Part shown: piece by piece, positions 15,941 to 24,229 of the stretch
Numbering within the stretch: position 1 is the first letter of the stretch
How the letters are laid out: every line of letters starts with the position of its first letter
From: Kiritimatiellales bacterium
GTDB taxonomy: Bacteria > Verrucomicrobiota > Kiritimatiellia > Kiritimatiellales > Pontiellaceae
Direction of reading: 5' to 3'
NCBI GenBank assembly: GCA_030595785.1
Contig: JAUVCG010000002.1
Span: 1-38,982 of the forward strand
DNA length: 38,982 nucleotides
The notes under the pieces: generated by a model
Told to the model about the DNA's origin: nothing
Seen by the model: only the letters and a program-made list of their open reading frames with translations
The model's database searches: none
Program-made: the position numbers and the translations under genes

Positions 15941-17071
15941 ATGAAGCGCAAAGACAAGAAAGCCGGGAAACCCGGGAAAGCCGGCAAAGGAATGTCCAGT
16001 GCAGTGCTGCTGAGCATCTTGATTCACGCGGGACTTTTTCTGCTTGCCGGGATGCTGGTGGTTTTCACGGTCGTGAAGAAAGAGGATAAGAAATTCGAGC
16101 CTCCAAAGGCGGTTGAGCGTCCCAAGATGAAACTGCGCAAGCCGAAGGTGAAGCCATCGAAATCATCAAAGCCCAAATCGACCACGCGCATCGTTACCCG
16201 GGTCAATCGTACGTCCATGCCCGACATTCAACTGCCGGAGATGTCTGGGATGGGTGACGGACTTGGTGGCGGACTTGGTGACGGTTTTAGCATGATGCCC
16301 GATCTCGGAGAACTCACTGTATTCGGTAGTGCGCAGGCGATCGGAAATGACTTTATCGGTACGTTTTATGACTTAAAGCGTAGGCGAGATGGTTCTCTCA
16401 GTGGAGTGGCTGATATTGAGACTGTGTCTATATTGGCTAATTTCGTTAAGAGCGGATGGAAGGAATCTCATCTGAGCAAGTATTATAGTTCGCCTAAGAA
16501 GCTGTATGCAACCTGCTTTATGATACCAACCTTGATTTCATCTCTTGGTCCCATGGCCTTTGATGAAGCCGATACGGTAGGTTGGTGCTGGGCGGCACAC
16601 TACAAGGGGCAGCTGGTGCACAAGGATGCGATTACATTCCGGTTCTGGGGCCAGGGCGACGATGTGCTCGTGGTTCGGGTTGACGGGAAAATCGTGCTCA
16701 ATGGCAGCTGGCCGGGGGGAACGTGGAATACACAGAACGTTCTTAGTCCGACATGGCAATCTTCCGGCACCAAATCACGTATGTATCGGATGGGAAACAA
16801 CCTGGCCGAAGTGGGGGACTGGATCACACTTGAGCCCGGTGTTCCACTGCCTATGGAAGTTCTTCTTGGCGAGGTGCCTGGCGGGCATTTTGACGCGATG
16901 CTGGTTGTGGAGGTCAAGGGGGGGGAATATGAGAGAAACCGTCAGGGTGGTCCGATTCTTCCCATGTTCACTACGGAAATACCTTCCCATGAAATACTTG
17001 ATGCCATTATTCCCATTTTGATGCCGGGAGAGGCCTCCTTAACCAACGGTCCGGTCTTCAAAGACTATTAG
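15941..17071 (+). CDS. TonB-like membrane-anchored protein with PA14-like C-terminal part
   Basis: A 376-residue protein. A Lys/Gly-rich cytoplasmic start (KDKKAGKPGKAGKG) is followed by one membrane helix (about 19-45, AVLLSILIHAGLFLLAGMLV), then a basic Pro/Lys-rich stalk (about 50-85) like the periplasmic part of TonB/TolA, then a Gly/Met-rich stretch. The globular part (about 125-330) contains FIGTFYDLKRRRDG, a KSGWKESHLSKYY segment, GWCWAAHYKG and FRFWGQGDDVLVVRVDGKIV. The last segment resembles the core of PA14-type carbohydrate- or ligand-binding domains. No ExbB/ExbD genes are adjacent. ATG 15941 is preferred over GTG 15935 because AGGAG (15928-15932) is then 8 bases away. The role is unknown; an envelope protein energised or anchored like TonB is a guess. 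Confidence 0.7.
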   Translation: MKRKDKKAGKPGKAGKGMSSAVLLSILIHAGLFLLAGMLVVFTVVKKEDKKFEPPKAVERPKMKLRKPKVKPSKSSKPKSTTRIVTRVNRTSMPDIQLPEMSGMGDGLGGGLGDGFSMMPDLGELTVFGSAQAIGNDFIGTFYDLKRRRDGSLSGVADIETVSILANFVKSGWKESHLSKYYSSPKKLYATCFMIPTLISSLGPMAFDEADTVGWCWAAHYKGQLVHKDAITFRFWGQGDDVLVVRVDGKIVLNGSWPGGTWNTQNVLSPTWQSSGTKSRMYRMGNNLAEVGDWITLEPGVPLPMEVLLGEVPGGHFDAMLVVEVKGGEYERNRQGGPILPMFTTEIPSHEILDAIIPILMPGEASLTNGPVFKDY

Positions 17072-17281
17072 CCTCTGGCCGCCCATAGAAATCCTCGCCT
17101 GTCCATTTTGCGCGCTGTGCCGGAGTTGATATTTTCCGGTACGTGACCGAGGGCATTGTAGTAGACCCGACCTTCACCCCACCTTTTCGTCCAGGCCACA
17201 GGCATCTCGGTGTGACGGTTTTTGTCATGCGGTCCTTCGGCAATCAGGAAAGGTGTCGCAACCTGCATGACGGCGTCCGCG
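17068..17281 (-). pseudogene. C-terminal fragment of a ThuA-like protein
   Basis: The frame reads MQVATPFLIAEGPHDKNRH, then EMPVAWTKRWGEGRVYYNALGH, then ARKMDRRGFLWAARG, which is the characteristic end of ThuA (trehalose-utilisation-like, glutamine-amidotransferase fold) proteins. The N-terminal two thirds are missing: the frame is open only from just behind the stop of the oxidoreductase gene. ThuA genes often sit beside Gfo/Idh/MocA oxidoreductases in this group of bacteria, so this is probably a deleted neighbour of the same operon. It overlaps the end of the convergent TonB-like gene by 4 bases. Confidence 0.65.
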
Positions 17282-17287
17282 CAGTAT

Positions 17288-18466
17288 TTATTTCAGTTCG
17301 GGAACGTCGACCCATTTCCGCTCTTTCCAGCTCTGCATACCGAGCTCGGCGAGTTGGACGCCCTTGGCTCCTTCCATAAGAGAATAGTTCCATTCGGTGT
17401 CGAGCACAACGTGCCTGATGAACATTTCCCACTGAATCTTGAAGGCATTCTCATATCCAATGTTATTCGGAACATCTTCCCAGCAGTCGAGATGGTCGAT
17501 CGTCTGCGGAATATCGGGGTTCCAAACCGGTTTCGGCGTATTGACGGCCGCCTGGGTTTTGACTTCGCGCAGGCCCGCTACTGCCGAGCCCTTGACGCCA
17601 TCGACGTGCACGGTCAGCAGATCGTCGCGGCGGACGCGGGTACACCATGAGCTGTTGAACTGAACCATGGTTCCGTCTTCGAGAACAAACATGGCATAGG
17701 CGGAATCGTCGGCTGTACATTTGAACGGAGTGCCGTCTTCGGCGCGGCGCTCGGGCAGGTCGGTCGCGCCGTAGGCCACGAGGCTCTTGACCGGGCCGAA
17801 TATGTTGTCGATCACGTAGCGCCAGTGACAAAACATATCAATCATCATACCGCCGCCGTCTTCGGATCGGTAGTTCCAGCTCGGGCGCTGGGCAGGCTGG
17901 TCGTAGTCCATGCCGGTGAAGACCCAATATCCGAATTCGCCGCGTACGGAAAGGATCTTGCCGAAGAAGCCGAGTTCCTTAAGCATCTTGAGCTTACGGA
18001 ATCCGGGCAGCCAGAGCTTGTCCTGCACAACGCCGTTCTTGAGGCCGGCATCGTCGACCAGCCTGGCGAGGCGGACCGCTTCTTTCGTTTCGACGGCGGT
18101 CGGCTTTTCGCAGTAGATCGCCTTGCCCGCCTTCACGGCCATTTCGACAAAGTTAGCGCGCTGGAGTGTGCCGGAGGCGTCGAAAAAGATTTCGTAGTCG
18201 CCGTATTTCCCGTCGAGCGCGCCCTGTACGTCGGTGGTGTATTTAAAGGCTTCGCCGCAGGCGTCATTGCCGTATGTTTCGGCGAGTTCTTTGAGCGCAT
18301 ATTCGCGGCGTCCGGTCAGGATCGGGTCGGGCATAATAATGAGATCGTTGCCGACTTTAATTCCGCCTTCTTTGATGATAGCAGCAATAGAGCGCGCCAG
18401 GTGCTGGTTAGTGCCCATGCGCCCGGTCACGCCGTTCATGATGATTCCGATACGTTTGATTTCCAT
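17288..18466 (-). CDS. Gfo/Idh/MocA-family oxidoreductase
   Basis: A 392-residue NAD(P)-dependent sugar/polyol dehydrogenase-type protein. The N-terminal Rossmann fold begins MEIKRIGIIMNGVTGRMG. The family lysine motif is in AIYCEKPTAVETKEAVRLA, and the C-terminal alpha/beta domain follows with GGGMMIDMFCHWRYVIDN. The start at 18466 has GGAG 7 bases upstream; the open frame to 18631 adds an unrelated leader. Together with the GH88-type hydrolase, cupin and SDR genes nearby it suggests oxidation or epimerisation of a sugar acid or deoxysugar released by the hydrolase. The substrate cannot be read from sequence. A 292-base gap separates it from the cupin gene, so it may have its own promoter. 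Confidence 0.88.
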   Translation of the reverse strand: MEIKRIGIIMNGVTGRMGTNQHLARSIAAIIKEGGIKVGNDLIIMPDPILTGRREYALKELAETYGNDACGEAFKYTTDVQGALDGKYGDYEIFFDASGTLQRANFVEMAVKAGKAIYCEKPTAVETKEAVRLARLVDDAGLKNGVVQDKLWLPGFRKLKMLKELGFFGKILSVRGEFGYWVFTGMDYDQPAQRPSWNYRSEDGGGMMIDMFCHWRYVIDNIFGPVKSLVAYGATDLPERRAEDGTPFKCTADDSAYAMFVLEDGTMVQFNSSWCTRVRRDDLLTVHVDGVKGSAVAGLREVKTQAAVNTPKPVWNPDIPQTIDHLDCWEDVPNNIGYENAFKIQWEMFIRHVVLDTEWNYSLMEGAKGVQLAELGMQSWKERKWVDVPELK

Positions 18467-18732
18467 GTTGAATCTCCAGTTCAATGTAGTTGTTAAGTTG
18501 ATGGTTGTTGGTTGATGAGGATCGTTTAAATCGTTCAAGCGATGCTGCGCATCTCGTTGAAGTCGCGAAAGTCGAACTCCTTTTATTGCCCAACCCGGCT
18601 CAGCCGGAACCAATTTAACAGAAGAGCGCAAAGATCGCGAAGCAGGACGGTTGCCTACCTTTGCGAACGTTGCGACCTTGGTGTAAAAAATCCTGTGTAA
18701 ACATGATTGAATTTGGAAAGTAAGGTACTAAA

Positions 18733-18760
18733 GCCCAGCGCCTATGGCCTAAAGCCTTCT
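18733..18760. repeat. 7-bp-period tandem repeat (GCCTAAA type)
   Basis: Units GCCCAGC, GCCTATG, GCCTAAA and GCCTTCT in register, ending on the stop codon of the cupin gene. The same gap (18467-18758) also holds a GCGCAAAGATCGCGAAGC-type segment (about 18624-18642) related to the CGCAGAG repeats at 32918-33027. Confidence 0.5.
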
Positions 18761-19223
18761 AAATAATAATCGGCCCTCCATCGGGCATTTCGGTACACTG
18801 GGGCTGAGCGCCTTCGGGCAGGGCGGGTACGTCGACGCCTTCTTTCGGGAGGGTGCCGGCCAGCTCCTGTCGCCAGTGGGCGACGTCGCCGGCGGGGCCG
18901 TAGCAGTAGATGAAGTGCAGCGGCTCATCGCCAATGTTGGTCATTTGGTGAAAGACGGTCGGCGGAATCTGAACAATCTGTTCGGCCGTCATTTCGAGGC
19001 GCTCTTCACCGAGGCACATTTCGCCGCGACCCGAAACGACGAAGTAAACTTCTTCGGATTCCTGGTTGTGCCACGGAACCTGTCCGCCGTTGGGTTCGAG
19101 AGTAACATAGCCCATGCAGAAGTTATCGCATTGGACGGGCGACATGCCTCCCACAAGGTTTTGTGTCAGCCGCCGCGCGGGATAGGTGCGGCCTTTGATT
19201 TCGTTAAGATCTCCGATGATCAT
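18759..19223 (-). CDS. Cupin-domain protein
   Basis: A 154-residue single-cupin (cupin_2) protein. The first metal motif is in VPWHNQESEEVYFVVSG and the second in IPPTVFHQMTN, with the barrel followed by a 40-residue tail ending PDGGPIII. It has a strong ribosome-binding site (AAGGAG) and starts 17 bases after the GH88-type gene, so they form one operon. Such small cupins in carbohydrate loci are sugar isomerases, sugar-acid epimerases or metal-dependent dioxygenase relatives. A sugar-binding role in the breakdown of unsaturated uronates is plausible but not shown. Confidence 0.85.
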   Translation of the reverse strand: MIIGDLNEIKGRTYPARRLTQNLVGGMSPVQCDNFCMGYVTLEPNGGQVPWHNQESEEVYFVVSGRGEMCLGEERLEMTAEQIVQIPPTVFHQMTNIGDEPLHFIYCYGPAGDVAHWRQELAGTLPKEGVDVPALPEGAQPQCTEMPDGGPIII

Positions 19224-19240
19224 GGTTTTCTCCTTCAGGG

Positions 19241-20611
19241 TTACAGATAAAACTTCAGGTAGGGTTCATCATTTGCGAGGCGCTGAACGTAGAGGGCGGC
19301 TTCGCGGGCGTGGTAGTCTCCCCACATGCTTGATTCTCCGCACGGCACCACCTGACCTTCCGGAATATGGTCCCAGCCGTTCGGACGATGGTAGACCGAA
19401 TGCAGGATGAGTCCCTGATGGGATTCATCGAGGCTGAGATAGGTGTCGCCGATTAGCGTTTTCATGGTGGTCAGGCCGGCCTGCATATAGCGTTTGGCCG
19501 CCTCCGGTTCCTTATCCTGCAGATAACGGCCGAGCCGCAACAGCCCTTGTACGCCGATCGCAGCGGCGGAGGAGTCGATCGGTTCGGCGTCGTTGAACGG
19601 ATCGGATTCGCGTTCATTAACATCCTCTCCGAGCTTGTGGGTGTTGAGTGCGCCGGTGTCCCAATAGGGGATGCCGTCGGTGGCGGTGTTTTCAATATAG
19701 AAGTCGCAGGTGGCTTTGGCCATCTTCAGCAGGAAGGCTTCGATGGCTTCGCGTCCGCCCAGCGGTTCGAGCTCGGTGTCGTCGACCGTGGACAGAAACT
19801 CCAGCTGCTCCGGTGCGCCGACCATGACCCAGGCGAGGCCGCGCGTCCAGGTGGTGAAGGGCGAAAAGCCCTGCTGCGAGTTGGGGCATCGGTAGTTGCA
19901 GTCGTTGAGGTTGAAGATGCTTTCGTGGGCCGTACGTCCCCAGAGGTCGTAGTAGTCGCGTCCTTCACCATAGTAGACCGCGAAGTCGGCTGTTGATTTT
20001 GCATGGTATACGAGCCGCTCAAGCAGACTCGTTTCCTTGTCGTTCTCGCCCATGAAAGAGGAGCCGAGCTGATGTGCCACAGCCAGTGCGCGCAACGAGC
20101 GGATCGTGTCGGCAAACAGCGAATGCGGGCCGTTGAACGAATAAATATATCCACCATCCGGCAGCGTGGTCCAACGGCGAGCCTGTACCGAGCCCGAGGC
20201 CTTGAGAGCTATTTCGTAGAAGTTGCGTTCCCATTCGTTTTCCGGAATCCGGCCTTCGTTCATCAGACGGAGCAGGTTGCCGTAGGTGCTGACATTGTTG
20301 AAGCCGTGGTCGTGTACACCGAAGTGAGAAACGTGCGTTGCCATCTTATCAACGGTATTTTTCTTTCCCATTTCAAGGAAAGACGCATCGCCGGTTGCGT
20401 CGAACTGCAGGATTTCGGAGCCATATTGAAAGCCCTGCGTCCATTCGGTCCAGCCGCGCGTGGTGTATTGCCCTTCAATCGTGAAAACGGGCGATCCGTT
20501 TGCTGGGTCATAGTTTTGATTTAGATGGTTGATCTTTTGGCCGGAAGCCTTCCAAAAACGTTCCAGATCGGGAAGTAGACCTGTCGCAGTGAGGTTATTA
20601 TTGATATCCAT
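19241..20611 (-). CDS. Glycoside hydrolase, GH88-family-like (unsaturated uronyl hydrolase)
   Basis: A 456-residue (alpha/alpha)6-barrel protein without a signal peptide, so it is cytoplasmic. Features are WTEWTQGFQYG, HDHGFNNVSTYGNLLRL (Asp at the position of a GH88 catalytic Asp), FADTIRSLRAL (possible second Asp), TTWTRGLAWVMVG and DSSAAAIGVQGLLRLG. GH88 enzymes hydrate the double bond of unsaturated uronic-acid disaccharides left by polysaccharide lyases. The start at 20611 has GGAG with 7-base spacing; the open frame to 20668 is rejected. It is the first gene of the leftward sugar operon and is divergent from an XRE-cupin regulator, which fits substrate-controlled expression. Confidence 0.8.
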   Translation of the reverse strand: MDINNNLTATGLLPDLERFWKASGQKINHLNQNYDPANGSPVFTIEGQYTTRGWTEWTQGFQYGSEILQFDATGDASFLEMGKKNTVDKMATHVSHFGVHDHGFNNVSTYGNLLRLMNEGRIPENEWERNFYEIALKASGSVQARRWTTLPDGGYIYSFNGPHSLFADTIRSLRALAVAHQLGSSFMGENDKETSLLERLVYHAKSTADFAVYYGEGRDYYDLWGRTAHESIFNLNDCNYRCPNSQQGFSPFTTWTRGLAWVMVGAPEQLEFLSTVDDTELEPLGGREAIEAFLLKMAKATCDFYIENTATDGIPYWDTGALNTHKLGEDVNERESDPFNDAEPIDSSAAAIGVQGLLRLGRYLQDKEPEAAKRYMQAGLTTMKTLIGDTYLSLDESHQGLILHSVYHRPNGWDHIPEGQVVPCGESSMWGDYHAREAALYVQRLANDEPYLKFYL

Positions 20612-20643
20612 AATATTTCTCCAAAGATAAATATAGTCATAAA

Positions 20644-20679
20644 TTATATTGCAACAGAATATTGTCAAGCGTTATATTG
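20644..20679. promoter_or_regulatory. Direct repeat TTATATTG in the divergent GH88/regulator gap
   Basis: TTATATTG at 20644-20651 and again at 20672-20679, 28 bases apart, in the 91-base gap between the two divergent starts. This is a possible operator pair for the XRE-cupin regulator, but the AT-rich setting makes chance repeats likely. Confidence 0.3.
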
Positions 20680-20702
20680 AACTCCTTCAAATGAGGAAAA
20701 TA

Positions 20703-21251
20703 ATGGGATCTAATAACGAAAACGGGATGGATATGTACAATTTTTCGGTATTGCGTGACCTGCGCAAACGTGCCGAAATGACGATTGCCGATCTTTCCGC
20801 TCGTACAGGCATATCGCCGGCGGTCATTTCAAAGCTGGAGCGGAATCAGACGACGGCCGAACTCAAAACACTCTTTCGGTTGGCACGTGCGTTCGGGTTG
20901 ACCGCATCAGAGATGCTTGCGCTGGTCGAATCGCGTACGGCCCAGTGCAAAGATGAGACGGATCGACGTGCAGGAGATTTCCATTTCAGGCAGATCGAGT
21001 TTGCGAACAGCAAGTGTTTTTATGCGGATGCTCCGAAGGGTGCGGCCCGGTCCAATCCGGATGCTCATCGCGACGACTTTGAGATCTGCTGGGTATTGGA
21101 GGGAAAAGTGCGCATTGAACTGCCGTATGAAAGTCATGTGTTGTCTACCGGTCAATGCCTCCAGTTCGATGCGGTTTTTGAACATACCTATGAAGTATTG
21201 GAAGACTGCCGGATCATCATTCAGCATATCAGTAAAGCGAAGCGGTTTTAA
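20703..21251 (+). CDS. XRE-family regulator with cupin sensor domain
   Basis: A 182-residue regulator. Residues about 10-65 are an HTH_3 domain (LRDLRKRAEMTIADLSARTG, ISPAVISKLERNQT), and residues about 95-180 are a small cupin (DDFEICWVLEGKVRIELPYE, LSTGQCLQFDAVFEHTYEV). This two-domain type usually binds a sugar or other small ligand in the cupin and represses nearby genes. It is divergent from the GH88-type operon and 19 bases upstream of the SDR gene. ATG 20703 has GAGGAAAA at good spacing, so it is preferred over the frame opening at 20649; Met codons further in are possible alternatives. Confidence 0.85.
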   Translation: MGSNNENGMDMYNFSVLRDLRKRAEMTIADLSARTGISPAVISKLERNQTTAELKTLFRLARAFGLTASEMLALVESRTAQCKDETDRRAGDFHFRQIEFANSKCFYADAPKGAARSNPDAHRDDFEICWVLEGKVRIELPYESHVLSTGQCLQFDAVFEHTYEVLEDCRIIIQHISKAKRF

Positions 21252-21270
21252 TCAACAAGGGAGTCCAGGC

Positions 21271-22044
21271 ATGAAAAGAACAGCATTGGTAACGGGCGGC
21301 GGTAGGGGGATCGGTTTTGGCATTTGCGAAAAGCTGGCATCCGACGGGTTCAACCTCGTTTTAAGTGGGCGCAGCGATGCATCGAAAGTGGCGGACTCCG
21401 TCCAGGCCTTGGAAGCCATGGGTGCGGAAGTGCTCTATTGCTCCGGCGATGTTTCTTCCGCTATTGATCGCGCAGCGATGCTGAAGGAAATCAAGGCGCG
21501 CTTCGGCCGTCTCGATGTACTCGTCAATAACGCCGGTGTCGCACCGAGGGTTCGCGCCGATATCCTTGAAGCGGATGAAGACAGTTTTGAATGGATCATG
21601 AAGATTAACCTGCAGGGTCCCTACTTCCTGACACAGGCTGTCGCCAACTGGATGATAGAACAAAAACAGGCCACCGACTCTTTTGAAGGCTGCATTATCA
21701 ATGTCGGCTCCATCTCCGCAACGGTCGTATCGCCGAACCGCGGTGACTACTGCATTTCGAAGGCCGGCCTCGGCATGATGAGTTCGCTTTTCGCAGCGCG
21801 TCTGGGCGAGTTCGCTATTCCGGTCTATGAAATTCGGCCGGGCATTATCAAGACCGACATGACCGCAGGTGTAACCGACAAATATGACAACCTTATTCAT
21901 AACACCGAGCTACTGGTCGAAAAGCGTTGGGGGCTTCCGGAGGACATCGGCAAGCTTGCCGCGGCCATGGCGCGCGGCGATATGCCATACGCATCCGGGC
22001 AGGCTATATATGTGGACGGCGGACTGACCCTTCCGAGGCTGTAG
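21271..22044 (+). CDS. Short-chain dehydrogenase/reductase (KduD/FabG-like)
   Basis: A 257-residue classical SDR. The dinucleotide motif is TGGGRGIG (TGxxxGxG), then NNAGV, the catalytic Ser in NVGSISA, and Tyr-x-x-x-Lys in YCISKAG; the end is YASGQAIYVDGGLTLPRL. Often annotated as 3-ketoacyl-ACP reductase, but its place beside the GH88-type sugar operon suggests a sugar-acid dehydrogenase such as a KduD-like enzyme. The ORF in this frame extends far upstream over the regulator, but ATG 21271 with AAGGGAG upstream is clearly the start. It is probably co-transcribed with the regulator. Confidence 0.87.
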   Translation: MKRTALVTGGGRGIGFGICEKLASDGFNLVLSGRSDASKVADSVQALEAMGAEVLYCSGDVSSAIDRAAMLKEIKARFGRLDVLVNNAGVAPRVRADILEADEDSFEWIMKINLQGPYFLTQAVANWMIEQKQATDSFEGCIINVGSISATVVSPNRGDYCISKAGLGMMSSLFAARLGEFAIPVYEIRPGIIKTDMTAGVTDKYDNLIHNTELLVEKRWGLPEDIGKLAAAMARGDMPYASGQAIYVDGGLTLPRL

Positions 22045-22157
22045 GGCAATGAGAAAATCCGTGTACGCAGAACGAATGGCGGATATGCTTCGCTTTCTCA
22101 TAAAAGGAGTGCGGGAAACCCACTTGCGGATCCGAAATATATTGAAGGAGTAAGATC

Positions 22158-22421
22158 ATGACCTACATACCTGCAGCCCATCGTTATGAAACCTGCCGAA
22201 GCATGCTGCAGTGCGCGTTTGATCTGGGCATCACTCATTTTGATCTGGCAAACAACTACGGGCTGCCGCCGGGCTCGGCTGAAGAAATGTTTGGCCGCGT
22301 TTTTAAACAGGACTTTATCACGCATCGCGATGAGTTGCTGTTATCTCAAACTATCGCGGGGAAGAAATGCGCAAAGCCGCCGCCATTCTTTGAAGGTGGA
22401 ATGGGCGCGTCTGCATTTTGA
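22158..22421 (+). pseudogene. Aldo-keto reductase remnant with internal deletion
   Basis: The frame starts MTYIPAAHRYE and jumps to TCRSMLQCAFDLGITHFDLANNYGLPPGSAEEMFGRV. In YghZ-type aldo-keto reductases these two pieces are separated by about 25 residues (the RRCGxSGL...SLGLW part), so an in-frame deletion has joined them. After HRDELLLSQTIAGKK the similarity stops; the remaining three quarters of the barrel, including the catalytic Lys and His, are absent. It has a good ribosome-binding site (GAAGGAG), suggesting it was once the last gene of the sugar operon. Confidence 0.7.
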
Positions 22422-22439
22422 CCTTTCCTGAAGAATGGC
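22382..22439. repeat. 9-bp inverted repeat at the deletion edge before tamA
   Basis: GCCATTCTT (22382-22390) and AAGAATGGC (22431-22439) are perfect inverse copies about 40 bases apart. They bracket the end of the aldo-keto reductase remnant and the region where tamA transcription would begin. This may be a decayed terminator, an operator, or a trace of the rearrangement. Confidence 0.35.
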
Positions 22440-22456
22440 CTATCCTGTGGCCGACT

Positions 22457-24229
22457 ATGAGATTCAGACTCTACAGGTTTATGTGGGTGGCGGTGTGTGT
22501 ATCATCTTTTATCGGTGCGATGGCCCGCGCGGATGCACCGGCGGTAGAGTATAAAGCGCGGATCAGAGGCGCGGGTGATAGTGCGCTTGAGAAGGCGATC
22601 AAGGAATCGGCTCTGACCTTCAGGTTGGAGGACCGCCCCCCTGCAACAATGGGCCAGCTGCAGCGTCGCATCAACGGCGATCTTCCAAGGATTGAAACCA
22701 TTCTCGAATCGCGCGGCTATTACGATGCCGCAGTTGCGGCAGAAATCGATAGGGAGCGCGATCCCGTCCGCGTCACCTTCAACATCGAGCCGGCTGGGCA
22801 ATATCGTTTTGATCGCGTTCAACTGCGCTTTCTGGGCTCACCGGATCCATCGCTGGAGAAAATCAAACCCGCACTTCGCAAGGGTAGCCGGGCCGTGGCT
22901 TCGCGGGCCTTTGAAGAGCAGCAGCGCATCATCGTACTCCTGCAGCGCAGGGGCTACCCGTTCCCGAAGCTTGAAAAACGAACCGTCACGCTGAATCGTG
23001 AAAACCAAACGGTCGATGTGCTGCTGGAGTTCAACCTGGGTGCTTCGTCGGTCTATGGTGCTTTCGAAGTCCATGGGCTTGAGTCGGTCAACCGGAAATA
23101 TATCAGGCGCCAGCTGCCCTGGAAGCCGGGCGACCCTTACGACGCGAAGCAACTCGACGATTTTGAGAATAAACTGCTGGGCACCGGTCTTTTCGGAACA
23201 GCTCGTGTTGTGCCGCAGCCGGGAGAGGCGGGCACCAACGCAATTCCTGTTAAGATTACCGTCACCGAGCGCGATAAGCGCACGGTTCGCTTCGGGGTGA
23301 ACTATTCCGATATCGGTTTCGGCGCAAACGCGCGGTGGGAGCACCGGAATTTTTTTGGAAGCGGAGAGCATTTAGAAACGTCGTTCACCTGGTCGCAGAT
23401 CGAGTTGGGCGGAAATGTTTCGCTTACGCGCCCCGGCTTCCTGCTGGCGAATCAGTCGCTGGTTCTTGATCTTGATGCTTCGTACGAAACGCCGGATGCC
23501 TACGAGTCAAGAAAGGCGCGCGCCACGACGATGGTGCTGCGCGACTTTACGCAGGAAATTCAGGCGGGGCTGGGCGTGGGATACCAGTATTCCCACGTTG
23601 AGCAGTTGGCTTCGGACGAGCGCTACAGTCTGGTGTTTTTTCCATTGCAGGCGGCTCTCGATTATCGCGACGACAAGCTCAACCCCGTGCGTGGTGCGCA
23701 TCTATTTGGTCGCACGGCCTTCTATAAGGACACCATGGCCAGTGACTCATTTCTGAAGAGTGCCTGCGAGGGCCGCCACTACCTTACACTCTGGAAAAGA
23801 TACCGGCTCTCGAGCGCATTGCGCCTGACGCTCGGCAGCATCGACGGCGCTTCGATCAATAATGTGCCTGCCGACGAGCGCTTCTATGCCGGCGGTGGCG
23901 GTTCGATCCGGGGCTATGAATATCAGGCCGTGGGTCCCTCCGCCGCCGACGGTACTCCGCTCGGTGGCGACAAGATGCTGGAATTTTCTACCGAGCTTCG
24001 GCTCCAGCCCGGCAACAAACTCGGCTATGTTGCATTTGTTGATGGCGGCACGGTCTATAACGACCTTCTTACGAATGCCGACCGTTCATTGCGCTATGGC
24101 GCAGGGTTGGGGTTGCGCTGGTTCACCGCCATCGGGCCGTTGCGCGTGGATGTGGCCTATCCGCTCAACCCGGATTCAACGCAGCGGGAGCGGGTGCAGT
24201 TTTACATTAGTTTGGGGCAGGCTTTTTAA
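22457..24229 (+). CDS. tamA: TamA-like outer-membrane assembly factor (Omp85/BamA family)
   Basis: A 590-residue outer-membrane protein: signal peptide (MRFRLYRFMWVAVCVSSFIGAMARA), about three POTRA repeats (residues 25-280, for example RIETILESRGYYDAAV, IIVLLQRRGYPFP and VYGAFEVHGLESVNRKYI) and a 16-strand Omp85 barrel. In the barrel are DYRDDKLNPVRG, FYAGGGGSIRGYEYQ (the conserved RGY loop-6 motif) and FVDGGTVY; the end is VQFYISLGQAF with terminal Phe. It works with TamB in moving envelope proteins or lipids between membranes. The stop overlaps the tamB start (TAATG), so translation is coupled. The open frame reaches 22418, but ATG 22457 starts the signal peptide; no strong ribosome-binding site is seen. 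Confidence 0.9.
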   Translation: MRFRLYRFMWVAVCVSSFIGAMARADAPAVEYKARIRGAGDSALEKAIKESALTFRLEDRPPATMGQLQRRINGDLPRIETILESRGYYDAAVAAEIDRERDPVRVTFNIEPAGQYRFDRVQLRFLGSPDPSLEKIKPALRKGSRAVASRAFEEQQRIIVLLQRRGYPFPKLEKRTVTLNRENQTVDVLLEFNLGASSVYGAFEVHGLESVNRKYIRRQLPWKPGDPYDAKQLDDFENKLLGTGLFGTARVVPQPGEAGTNAIPVKITVTERDKRTVRFGVNYSDIGFGANARWEHRNFFGSGEHLETSFTWSQIELGGNVSLTRPGFLLANQSLVLDLDASYETPDAYESRKARATTMVLRDFTQEIQAGLGVGYQYSHVEQLASDERYSLVFFPLQAALDYRDDKLNPVRGAHLFGRTAFYKDTMASDSFLKSACEGRHYLTLWKRYRLSSALRLTLGSIDGASINNVPADERFYAGGGGSIRGYEYQAVGPSAADGTPLGGDKMLEFSTELRLQPGNKLGYVAFVDGGTVYNDLLTNADRSLRYGAGLGLRWFTAIGPLRVDVAYPLNPDSTQRERVQFYISLGQAF

